A program made the position numbers and the translations under genes. Under the pieces are notes generated by a model. That model searched no databases. It saw only the letters and a list, made by a program, of their open reading frames with translations, and was not told where the DNA came from. Positions 51,401 to 58,955 of a stretch of DNA of 64,000 nt are shown piece after piece. The stretch spans positions 124,001 through 188,000 of the forward strand of contig VXAY01004101.1 of assembly GCA_013399855.1 (NCBI GenBank), given 5' to 3'. Each line of letters begins with the position of its first letter. Position 1 is the stretch's first letter. This stretch comes from Oxyruncus cristatus (Eukaryota > Chordata > Aves > Passeriformes > Cotingidae).

Positions 51401-52124
51401 TAAGATGGAGAATTAGGTAGGAGTACCAGTTATTAAATGAGGACACCAAAAGATGCATAATAACTGCAGGACTGCGTTTACTCACTGTCATACACAGCTT
51501 CTCTGCTGAGGGTTCAGAAGAAGGAAGGGAAGCTGAGAATGGAACTTTTCAAACACTTACTAACAGAAGTAATTGCTTTTAATTTCAGAGACTTTGTGAA
51601 AAGTGCCTGGGCTGACATTGAACGATTTAAGGAGCAAAAGAATCACGATTTGAAGGAGGCACTTATAAGCTATGCTGTTATGCAGATTAGCATGTGCAAA
51701 AAGGTAAGTTTGGCTTGTGAAAGGCCAGGCCAGTGTATTTATCATATCAGCAGGGGGACAGATGCAGACTTTCAATAACTAGGAACATGGCACTCACAGA
51801 AGATTGGAAATCACTAGCATAAAACCTCCCACGTATTCCATCCTACTTAAACTCAGTGATATGTTAATGTTGGGGGTGTGTGTGTGTATGTGTGTGTATA
51901 TATATATATATAAAGTAGACAGTGTGGTCCAATTTCATTGTGTTCTCTGCCTTAATTCTTTTGTGAAGTTCTATGGGACTTCTTTGTAGAGTCTTCTGTA
52001 GAATAAAGTCTGTAGATGAGCTTTGCAAATAAAGTATATTCCCACCTATTGATTTTTTTAATTGTTTTTTTAAAAGGGAATTCAAGTTTGGACAAATGCA
52101 AAGGAATGCTTCAGCAAGATGTGA
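21339..52124 (+). CDS. SNX4: Sorting nexin 4, exons 2-14 (exon 1 missing in gap)
   Basis: SNX4 binds phosphatidylinositol 3-phosphate on early endosomes through its PX domain and bends membrane through its BAR region. It sorts the transferrin receptor away from lysosomes into recycling tubules, pairs with SNX7 or SNX30, and supports autophagy; the yeast counterpart is Snx4/Atg24. Thirteen exons join in frame to 402 codons plus TGA. Residue numbers here count from exon 2. The PX domain covers roughly residues 9-137, with the lipid-binding RRYSEF (57-62), the PPLPEK loop (79-84) and RRRIGLENFL in exon 4. The BAR-type coiled region fills exons 7-14 and ends in CFSKM. Human SNX4 has 450 residues, so about 48 N-terminal residues are missing; this is an assembly defect. 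No frameshift or stop interrupts the frame. The family assignment is near certain from the continuous match. Confidence 0.97.
21455..30841 (+). other. SNX4: SNX4 intron 2 (9387 bases)
   Basis: This is the longest fully visible SNX4 intron, bounded by gtgggt and atctttcag. It is AT-rich and holds no supported gene on either strand. The only repeat I recognise is a CR1 fragment near 29868. A short direct repeat of gatcaactttta lies at about 27548-27573. Confidence 0.85.
29868..30022 (+). mobile_element. CR1 LINE fragment, plus strand
   Basis: The stretch reads as the well-known CR1 3' region in sense orientation: actgtgcccagttctgggct, then aagtccagtgaagggccatg, then ggaagaggctgagagaggtg and ttgttcagcctctgaaagag. 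It is truncated at both ends; the canonical 3' terminal part and octamer repeats are absent. It lies inside SNX4 intron 2 in the same orientation as the gene. Substitutions throughout indicate an old copy. Confidence 0.85.
30842..30980 (+). CDS. SNX4: SNX4 exon 3 (PX lipid-binding core)
   Basis: The acceptor is tttatctttcag and the donor AGG then gtaagg. The first base completes the Arg codon from exon 2. The exon carries SLWRRYSEFELLRNYL and ends YPHIVVPPLPEKR. The Arg-Tyr pair in RRYSEF and the proline-rich PPLPEK loop are the classical PI3P-contacting elements of PX domains. The segment AVESQSEGQCAPVE before it is the variable beta-strand loop and differs most from mammals. Confidence 0.97.
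30981..31056 (+). other. SNX4: SNX4 intron 3, only 76 bases
   Basis: It is bounded by gtaagg and tgtttaactag, with a tract of TTTG and TTTA units and a plausible branch point in tactattgacac. Retaining it would add 18 codons and then reach TGA, truncating the protein within the PX domain. It is near the minimum intron size of vertebrates and contrasts with introns of 373 to 9387 bases in the rest of the gene. Confidence 0.93.
31057..31206 (+). CDS. SNX4: SNX4 exon 4 (PX domain, second half)
   Basis: Exactly 50 codons, phase 0 at both ends, from ADFVWHKLSADNMDPDFVER through RRRIGLENFLLRVASHPVLC to KIFYSFLTQ. The RRR-x-x-LE-x-FL helix carries the PX-domain arginine that contacts the phosphoinositide. 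The donor is CAG then gtatag, which is somewhat weak at its sixth base. A 1052-base intron follows, in which I saw no other feature. Confidence 0.97.
32259..32306 (+). CDS. SNX4: SNX4 exon 5
   Basis: A 16-codon phase-0 exon (EGGWKEMVNETGFQLK) between ctgtatttttag and gtaatt. It links the PX domain to the BAR-type region. Its length of 48 bases means that skipping it would keep the reading frame. Confidence 0.95.
32307..36263 (+). other. SNX4: SNX4 intron 5 (3957 bases)
   Basis: No coding sequence was recognised on either strand. The intron contains a minus-strand CR1 copy near 34690-35045. The remainder is AT-rich unique-looking DNA ending in the strong pyrimidine tract before exon 6. Confidence 0.85.
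34690..35045 (-). mobile_element. CR1 LINE 3' part, minus strand
   Basis: Read on the plus strand it shows the familiar reverse-complement CR1 order: ccaagtccaccactaaacca, then cttccctgggcagcctgatc, then aaagaaattttttctagtat, then gagccatttcctcttatcct, and later aacctcctttgaggtagtta and cctttctccagg. The element is therefore inserted antisense to SNX4 in intron 5. It is 5' truncated, as is typical for CR1. No terminal octamer repeats are clear at the left edge. Confidence 0.9.
36264..36319 (+). CDS. SNX4: SNX4 exon 6
   Basis: The acceptor tccccttttttcag is strong; the donor is CAA then gtaaga. The exon encodes ADSRLKALNATFRVKNPD plus two bases of the Lys codon completed by exon 7. This is the segment just before the BAR-type coils. 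Skipping it would shift the frame because it has 56 bases. Confidence 0.96.
36320..40850 (+). other. SNX4: SNX4 intron 6 (4531 bases)
   Basis: Long AT-rich intron with no recognised gene or repeat family. It contains a possible alternative terminal exon at 38610, listed separately, and an A-rich stretch with aaac units near 40530-40560. Confidence 0.8.
38610..39264 (+). other. SNX4: Possible alternative terminal exon of SNX4
   Basis: A good acceptor (tttcttattttccag) ends at 38609. Spliced from exon 6 in the existing phase, it would add NVMKDIFKRPAGAPTPV and then TGA at 38659-38661. No convincing donor follows before the stop, and AATAAA occurs at 39259-39264, so a 3' untranslated region would be possible. 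The product would have the PX domain but lack the whole BAR-type region. An open frame this short is not unlikely by chance, so the evidence is the acceptor, the phase and the downstream signal together. Confidence 0.25.
40851..40923 (+). CDS. SNX4: SNX4 exon 7 (start of BAR-type region)
   Basis: The acceptor is tcctgctcccag and the donor GCT then gtaagt. The exon completes Lys and encodes RFTELKHYSDELQSVISHLL followed by RVRA, a charged amphipathic helix. A 1503-base intron follows, in which I saw only short open frames and no repeat I could name. Confidence 0.96.
42427..42488 (+). CDS. SNX4: SNX4 exon 8
   Basis: The acceptor is aaacattttag and the donor CAG then gtaaga. The exon encodes RVADRLYGVYKVHGNYGRVF plus two bases of a Ser codon; this is a helical stretch of the BAR-type region. 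A 1492-base intron follows with nothing recognised in it. Confidence 0.96.
43981..44046 (+). CDS. SNX4: SNX4 exon 9
   Basis: The acceptor is gtttttcctacag and the donor GATGT then gtaagt. The exon encodes SEWSAIEKEMGDGLQSAGHH and then MDV, with the first and last codons split across introns. The strand and phase fit the neighbouring exons exactly. Confidence 0.96.
44047..47889 (+). other. SNX4: SNX4 intron 9 (3843 bases)
   Basis: AT-rich intron. It holds two T homopolymers (46184-46199 and 47537-47556) and no gene or repeat family I could recognise. The acceptor end is gttttccctag. Confidence 0.85.
47890..47979 (+). CDS. SNX4: SNX4 exon 10
   Basis: Ninety bases encoding YAASIDDILEEEEHYADQLK and then EYLFYAEAL, with split codons at both ends (donor CG then gtatgt). 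The acidic EEEE run lies in a helix of the BAR-type region. The length is a multiple of three, so skipping would keep the frame. A 1265-base intron follows, with a T19 run at 48022-48040. Confidence 0.96.
49245..49344 (+). CDS. SNX4: SNX4 exon 11
   Basis: The acceptor is acttactttgcag and the donor GGA then gtgagt. The exon encodes AVCRKHELMQYDLEMAAQDL and then TSKKQQCEELATG, a long charged coiled segment. A 735-base intron follows with nothing recognised. Confidence 0.96.
50080..50225 (+). CDS. SNX4: SNX4 exon 12
   Basis: The acceptor is gttttttgtag and the donor GGCAG then gtaaac. It encodes TVRTFSLKGMTSKLFGQETP, then EQREAKIKVLEEQIQEGEEQ and LKSKNLEG. It includes the loop and the next coiled helix of the BAR-type region. 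A 1363-base intron follows, in which nothing else was recognised. Confidence 0.96.
51589..51703 (+). CDS. SNX4: SNX4 exon 13
   Basis: The acceptor is gcttttaatttcag and the donor AAG then gtaagt. It encodes RDFVKSAWADIERFKEQKNH, then DLKEALISYAVMQISMCKK. This is the last long helix of the BAR-type region and one of the most conserved parts of the protein. Confidence 0.97.
51876..51912. repeat. Compound (GT)n(TA)n microsatellite in SNX4 intron 13
   Basis: Alternating GT units, interrupted by TATG, pass directly into a run of TA units. The repeat lies in the 373-base last intron, about 170 bases after the donor and the same distance before the final exon. It is likely to vary in length between individuals. 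Confidence 0.9.
52077..52124 (+). CDS. SNX4: SNX4 exon 14 (terminal coding exon)
   Basis: The acceptor is gtttttttaaaag, purine-rich directly before AG. The exon encodes GIQVWTNAKECFSKM followed by TGA at 52122-52124, which is the expected C-terminus of vertebrate SNX4. Confidence 0.95.
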   Translation, partial: GIQVWTNAKECFSKM

Positions 52125-52244
52125 TTGTCTGGAAATGAATTTCTCCTCCAAGTGCCAGAGAACGGAAGCACAGTGTATAACACCAGTGTTAAGTTGCTAC
52201 ATGACTTACATACAAATCATGAAATAAATGTAATTGTTAATAAA
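52125..52244 (+). terminator. SNX4: SNX4 3' untranslated region with tandem polyadenylation signals
   Basis: AATAAA occurs at 52223-52228 and again at 52239-52244, about 100 bases after the stop codon, and gives a short proximal 3' end. A further AATAAA at 53943-53948 after AT-rich sequence could serve a longer form. Cleavage sites cannot be seen from sequence alone. Confidence 0.75.
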
Positions 52245-53080
52245 GGATGAAAAGGACATGTTGTTAAATGTTTAGCCCTGACTGCCACTTCTGTGGCATG
52301 TTTTATGTGTGGGAGCAAATAATGCAGGGGTAAAAGAGTTACTGAAAACTACAGCTCTGTATTGGGACAAAGGTATAGGGAAAGTTATCCCAGCAAGTAT
52401 GAACTGAACTGTTCTGAGACTTGTGAAACACCATGCTCCGTAATTTGTAGATCACTTCCAGATGCCCTTCTTTCCAGCCCTTGCTGTTTAGAATTTTTAA
52501 TACTCAAGGGTTCTTTGGTTTTATAATGGGGCACACAGTTGTGTTCTTGAGGTTTACACTGTAAGAGGACAAAAAATGAAATACTGTAATTCCTAGAGTT
52601 CATATTTAAATGCCTTTGCATGTCCATAGAGAAAAATACTTTTCCAGAGTTCAGGTTAAGCAGTCTCAAGCTCCTGAGATGTTTGAAACTCTCTACAGTA
52701 GAGGTGTTGTACAGTGGTTTGATAACAATATTCTGCATTTACTGGTTCCCACTTCAGTTTTGATATGGGCATTGATTTCTTATTAAACTTCTTTCTGCAA
52801 GTAAAGGAGACTGGTGATCCAGCTGAGCAGCAAAACCAAAGTCAAAGCTGGTAAGAAGCAGATGCAACTTCTGTTTGGTTGTTTGGAACCTGTTTACACT
52901 AGATGTGAATCTGGCCTGTGGCGCCTTCTTGTAACTGAAGTGGTTTGGTTCTTAGACAAATAATTCCTAAGGAAGGTGCTGAAATAAAAAAACCTGCAGC
53001 TTCTGTAGTACTTCAGAGCAGTGATGTGCAGAACCACAATGAACCAAGGTGTCTGTTTGGCCCTTGTAATGATGTTTCTC

Positions 53081-53101
53081 TGTGTGTGTGTGTGTGTATA
53101 C
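53081..53101. repeat. (TG)n microsatellite
   Basis: Eight TG units followed by TATA, in the presumed 3' flank or extended untranslated region of SNX4. Confidence 0.9.
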
Positions 53102-54416
53102 ACTCCTGTAGGACATGATTTGCAGTTTACAGGTATTTGCATTACATGTTTCTAATTATGAAAATCACTACTGTCTAATATTGGGCTTTTTTTCTACATC
53201 TGTACTGAAAGTTCCTAAAGTCTTGTGGAATTGTCAGATTTGATTGCTAGTCATGGAGGAAGCTTTGTAATATTCTGTTGAAAAGTGTATTTAATTATTC
53301 TGGCTTATAACACTACTCAGATTTTTTTTTTTAAGAGATACTCCAGAAAGTGCTTACATGTTCTTTTGATAAAACTATCTAAATGTAGTTCCTGATATGT
53401 CCCATGTTACTTTTGTCTCTGTGGCGTTTCTTTTCTATAAAACCATTGTAAAGAATTCATAGGTCTGGTGTACACTACAGCTTAAAACTCTGAAGTAAAG
53501 TGCTGGTCACTCTGATAACCTGTGTTGGATCTTTCAAAGCATATGACAGTGACACACCTGGCTGAGAGATGGTGTTGGGCAGGAAGAGGCCTCTCTATTT
53601 AACATTTACAAGGAGAAGTGTTGTTCCCATGCAGAGGTTGCAGGATCCGGTTCCGATACAGGCTGAAGGACTCTTACATTCCAAACCAAGAAGTTGCACA
53701 CGATGTATTCAGTAAACCTTCTAAAGGAGTGGTGCCTTAATACAATACCATGAGGCGCTCAGAGTAGGTATTTTTCATGCACTTTGATTTTTGGTAGATC
53801 TTTCTGGTGCCTCTTCCCACATGTCACTTGCTGTACAGCTCATTAAATGTATTAGTATGCCTTTTTTTTTTCCTTGCTAGTTGTACTAAATTTAAGAAGG
53901 GAACAAAATGGTTCTTGTAAGTTTGGTGCCAAAAAAAAGATAAATAAAATTGCTCTTTGATATTTTTGTTACGTTGTTTTTTGTAAAAGCACTGTCTCCC
54001 AGTTCTGAAAACCGCCCTTTGATTTCTGAAAATCAGTTCGTGTTCCATCTTAGCTCTCAAGTGGTGTCCAAATTTGGGTTTAAAATTCAGTAAATTGTGC
54101 ACAGCTTGCCTTTTAGCTGAAGAACGTAGTGCTAAGGCCAAAATTAGGTGCTTGTTACAAGTCAGCTGTCTGAATTTCATGGGTATCTTCACCTAGGTGA
54201 GAGAAGATGTGTTTGAAGACAGTTCGCATTGTTGGACAGAAATGGGGTGAAAGGTGAATTAAGGATAATTTGCAATATCTGTATTGCTTTTACCTCTCTG
54301 ATTCCAGAAAAGCATTGCATGTGATGTGTGTACTTGGGGATCTTGGCAAACAGTGGAGGTTTCTCCTCTTAGCCTTTAACTTTTTAAGGTGAAACCAGCT
54401 AGTTAATGGCTGTTTC

Positions 54417-54440
54417 CACATGGGTAACAACACCCATGTG
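54417..54440. repeat. Perfect 9-base inverted repeat
   Basis: The arms cacatgggt (54417-54425) and acccatgtg (54432-54440) are exact reverse complements around a six-base loop, aacaac. A further acccatgta follows at once. It could form a short hairpin, but no function is implied. Confidence 0.7.
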
Positions 54441-55959
54441 ACCCATGTACACTTGTCAAATGTGCCTTTTTCTTGTTACAGTGTGGATTTAACTCCTGTG
54501 ACTTGTGCCACTTTGCCTCAATGAGCTTCCTTCAGTTACCTTGTAAACATCAAAGATCAGTGGGACGCCTTTGAGAATAGTAGCAGGAAGAAAGACCATT
54601 TTAACTCAATCTTAGCAAAATGTTTGTATGTGAAAGCATTTACCTGCTTGGATCATCTGAGTTGCTGATCCTGTCACTCCTGTCCCAGGAAGCTTTTCTG
54701 GGTGGATTATCATTGCTCATGCCATCTCTGACCTTCCCTGTTACTGGTGGGACCTTGACTTGGTAGTGCATTTTAGTTGCTACTGTTGTCTGGTCCTGCA
54801 GTGTAGCTGGGATGAGGGGAGCCAGCTGAAATGGAAAGATAGTGGTTTTATGAACTCTTTTTTTTTTTTTTAATGTTGTGTTGTTTCAGTATCTGGCACA
54901 TCAGCCCGAGCAGCGCTAACCCAGCAGCTGTGTGCAGGGACTACCTTGGCAGGCGCAGAGCAGATCCTGGCACTCCAGTCCACACTGAGGACTTCGCCTT
55001 GTCCAGGTGAGCCAGAGGAATGTGGTAGCTGTGGCCAAACATGGAGCAGAGCCAGCGGAGCAAGGCTGAAGTCCCAGAGCAGCTGGCTGGGCTGGGAGCA
55101 CTGCATCTGACAATGGGAGAGCTTGTTTTCTTGTATCACTCTCCCTACCACTGAAATTCCTTCACGCATTTTAGTTCGAGAAACAGAAAACACTTTCCAA
55201 TGTTGCCTAAAGGATTACAGGGAAGGAAGTTGTCTTAATTCCCCACACTTGTCATACAATGGCAGGGCAGGGCTCTAATCTCTGTTTCGTTGTGCCCTAT
55301 GTTCTCCATATCCCTTGTGCTTCTGTCTTTACCCCCAGGGCTCTGGGGGGAGGCACAATGTGTAATAAAAACCCCCCTTACGGGGCTGCTCTGTAATAAT
55401 GCAAAGGAAGCAAGCGGAATGGGAGCTGGGAAACTTGGAGCACAGGCCTTGGTGCCAGATGCAAGCACAAAATAGTTGTGCATGACCAGTAAATGCATTT
55501 GCCTGTGTAAGCAGTGGCTTTGCTGCTGCCACCGAGCCCAGGTCTGCTCCTGGCCTGGTGGCCTCCCACCTACTCCCCCAGCAGAGCTGTGTTTCTCAGG
55601 GCAGGGTTGTCTCGGTAACATTTGTGAGGCTTTGCTGTTTTCTGATTCTTCTTGGTGTGATACAGTGTTACCAAAAGGATTTTGTGATTCTGACTTCTGG
55701 AGGGTCAAATGCAGAGAAGCCTTCCCCCGGCCTCCTTTTTTGTTGCTTTTGAATGGCTTACCTGGACTTGCCTTCCCAATGCTGTGCTTTCTTCAAAAAG
55801 AATCTTCTGGCTCTGACTGGTTGTAGAAGGTGTCTAAAACATGAAACAAAGACTAATTGGAAAGGATTTTGGGTGGATTTGGAGAAAAACAGCTCCAGAC
55901 AGTGAAAGTACAGAGTATTTTTGAGATAAGGGGAGATGGTACCATGCTTGGACAGGCAA

Positions 55960-56220
55960 GGAGGGGATTAAGCTGCATATGAGGACAGACCTGCTTTGAG
56001 GAGAGATGCACATGAGGATGAGGAGGTAAGGAGAAGGCAAGAGACAGGGAACAGGCAGGAGGGAGAGCAGAGATAGAATGGGTGGAGGAACTGGAGAGGA
56101 GAAATGGAGATGGAAAGCTTCTGTACCTGGAGGCTGGGCTGTGCAGGAGAAGGGGAAAGCAGCACTGTGTGGTCCTTGTTTTGGAGAGGTAAAAAAAGGG
56201 AGGGAGGTGATAATGGGACG
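55960..56220. repeat. Purine-rich (GA) asymmetric tract
   Basis: The plus strand is strongly enriched in G and A over about 260 bases, with units such as gatgaggaggtaaggagaag and ggagaggagaaatggagatg. It is not a clean microsatellite. The pyrimidine-rich minus strand produces Ser/Pro/Leu-rich chance frames. Confidence 0.7.
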
Positions 56221-57824
56221 TAAGGAAGTTCCAGCAGCTGTCAAAGGCAGTTATATAATACTAATGATAGTATACTGATAATACTTGAGTGAAACTTGTA
56301 GTGGTGACTGTGGTCTTGGGCGTTCAACACTGATAATTGTGGTGTAATATTTCTCCTCAGCTCAGAAGGAGAGATGTATTTTTTTCTCATATTTTGTATC
56401 TGTTCTCAATACAATAATTTTGACTTTTCCAAATAAGTAAAACAGGAGAAGCAGCTTCAGTCTTCAAAAACGCAGCATAAACTTTGTGGACACCCCAATC
56501 CTACAAACATCAGTGTAATCAGCCCTGGCACCTGGGGAGCCTCCTGGCTGATGCAGCTCTAAAACAGGCTGCCCCATGTAGCATCACTGTCCCAGGGACT
56601 GTGATTAATAAACAGCTTCTTCAGCTGCAGCAAACATGTTCTGTTACCTGTATATATTTTGGCATATGATGACGCCAATGACATTCTCTTCAGAAAGCAG
56701 CTGTAAGTGGCCGCAGGAGATGAAAGGTGACATTGTGGTGAGGCTCCCCGGGATGTTAAGGTGGAAAATGATGCAATCGGAGGGAAAAGGCAACCCCGAC
56801 CGCCCTCTTGTGGGTCTCCAGCAGGAGCTCGCAGGGACTGGGACACAGCTACCCGGGAGGGAGGCAAAGGACACCTTGTCCCCTCCTGCCCTGCAGAGAT
56901 AGGAGAGCCATCGGACAGCCGGGGTGTAATGGAAGTCTGAGTACAAAGGGATGGTTAATCTGGAACAGATTTCCATGCAGGATTTAGTGATGAGTTTGTG
57001 TCTTGCTGTAGGTTGCTGTTAATAACACCATGCGTTAGGCTGTGATTTGCAGCTTGTGTGCAGGTTCCTCGGGCGCCTTTCACACCACACAAAACGCCAC
57101 TGTGAGCTGCACTTAAAGGTTGATGAGCTAGCAGTATTTTTTTATTTTAAATAACTGCTTGGCAGTGGTGCCAGCCACATGGTCAGAAGGAATGATCTGT
57201 GGCCACTTGTGTAAGCTGCAGTTCTGTGTAAGAGATGGCAAAGTCGCCCTGGCCCAGTGTTGCTTTGAATGAACTTTTTCTGAAGCGTGTGCTCTCTAGT
57301 GACAGAGAGGCCAAATCTCATGATGGTTGTTCCAGGGCCTGAAAGCACAGACTTTATTTCCAGTCTCGCTTATTTGCTATTAGTTTCCAAGCAAAGGGCT
57401 GGTGGCTCCTGCCTGCTCACCTCTGATGGCCCTGCAGATACTGGATGCTCAGGGAGTAGCAAGGAAGTGCCATGGGCTCCTGTTGCTGCACCAAGATCCC
57501 CCTGGAGCCACATGACAGAGCTGCATTTGCCAAACTGGAGCGGGCATTACAACAGCCACAGCAGCATTCCTGCTCCTGTGTGACATTCCCTGTGCTCCTC
57601 CATGGACCGTGTCAGCCACGAGGTAATCCTGATCTTTTCAAGATACACCAGGTGCTCCTGCTGTCTTTCAGAGTGGCTCTTCCCCCAGCTGGCCCCAGTC
57701 CTGCATGGAGCCACCAACCTGCTCCTTGTTTGCTTCCATCAGGTGACTCATCACTGCTTCCCAGCAGCACAGCCTCCTCTTCCTCAGTGGCCCTCTAATC
57801 CTTTCCACCTCCATCTCCCCCGTG

Positions 57825-58430
57825 GTCTCAGAAACGCTCTTACTGCCCAGGCTGTCAGTAAAGACGCTGATCAGCACAGAGCCAATGCGAGAACCCGGCG
57901 GGACCCTGCTTCCCCAAAGAGTTCCCATTTCCAGTTACATCCTGAAGCCTTTGACCAGATTTTAGTTTATTTTAGGGAATGCTAGGCTGGCTCTCTGCTT
58001 TCTGATTAAGAGCAGGACCAGCCCAACCAGAGTGAGAAGAGCTGTGATATGGTGGATTGCTGCATTAATACTATTGCTCCATCAAGGAAACTGTAATCTC
58101 TTAAAATGAGAATTCATTTGACAAGATTTGTTTTTCATGAACATGTTGATTGGCGTTAATCTCTTTTACCTCTGTATCAACTATTCTTTTCCCAGGGATT
58201 AATTTCAGACTGACAGGCCTTTAGTTATCCAGTCTCTGTAACTATATATTTTTATAAACAGACAAAATATTTGACTTCTTTCAGCCTTGAGGAATGCCTC
58301 CTGAAATCCAGGACTTGTTGGAAATCAATGTCCACGGTTCTGAGATCTCTTATGTTGGGATGCCTATAAGCTTGAGAAAAAGCTATATGGATCTGGAGAT
58401 ACAGGCATTAATTTAAGGCAGCTGGTGTCT
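57825..58430 (-). mobile_element. Old CR1 LINE body fragment, minus strand
   Basis: On the plus strand the order of blocks matches a reverse-complemented CR1 reverse-transcriptase region: ctgtcagtaaagacgctgat and gcacagagccaatgcgagaa, then gacaagatttgtttttcatg followed by aacatgttgatt, then tttcagactgacaggccttt, then a degraded tail. It is much more diverged than the neighbouring CR1 end at 58719. Frames are broken throughout. Confidence 0.6.
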
Positions 58431-58718
58431 AGTGCTGTACCCTGTATGTGACTCAGGAGAAAATATCTCCTCGTGATGGAGCTAATGCACAGCTGTGCCT
58501 GATGGAGAGTCCGCACAAAATGTGATTTGGTTTTAGCATCCTCCCCAATGAAGTGAAAAGCATATCCTTGTGTAGTTTAACACAGTGTTACATTGTAATT
58601 CTATACTGTTGCTGATATTTGACCGAACTCTCCAATATCTTGGAATGAAAGTCATGAATTAACCTTTGAACCAAGTCAAGGGTCTGCAATATTCACTGAT
58701 GGAGTGGGCTTGTTTCGC

Positions 58719-58955
58719 AGAATCACAAAATATGCCAAGTTGGAAGGGACCCACAAGAATCATTGAGTTCAGCTCCCAGCCCTGCACAGAACCATCCCCA
58801 AGAGTCACACCATGGGCCTGAGAGTATTGTCCAAGCACTTCTTGAGCTCAGTCAGCCTTGGTGCTGTGACCACTGCCCTGGGGAGCCTGTTCCAGTGCCC
58901 AACCACCCAAAAAGGTGAAGAACCTTTTTCTAGTATCCAATCTAAACTTCTCTTT
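58719..58955 (-). mobile_element. CR1 LINE 3' end, minus strand
   Basis: It begins agaatcacaaaatatgccaa, followed by gttggaagggacccacaaga, then ccctggggagcctgttccag, then tgcccaaccacccaaaaagg and ctagtatccaatctaaactt. This is the standard reverse complement of an avian CR1 terminus. It is strongly 5' truncated. It is less diverged than the fragment to its left, so the two are probably separate insertions. Confidence 0.93.

Larger units (their letters stand above)
52245..57820. other. SNX4 downstream flank, no gene recognised
   Basis: The first 1.7 kb is AT-rich and may be extended 3' untranslated sequence, ending near a distal AATAAA at 53943. After that it is intergenic-looking. Open frames such as the 157-codon minus-strand frame at 55235-55708 overlap frames on the other strand and match no family I know. 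Simple repeats and a purine-rich tract are listed separately. Confidence 0.6.

Noticed and set aside
55235..55708. 157-codon minus-strand open frame
   Set aside because: Open frames overlap on both strands in GC-richer DNA and no family is recognisable.
55834..56244. Ser/Pro/Leu-rich 136-codon minus-strand frame
   Set aside because: It is the translation of the pyrimidine strand of the GA-rich tract, a composition artefact.
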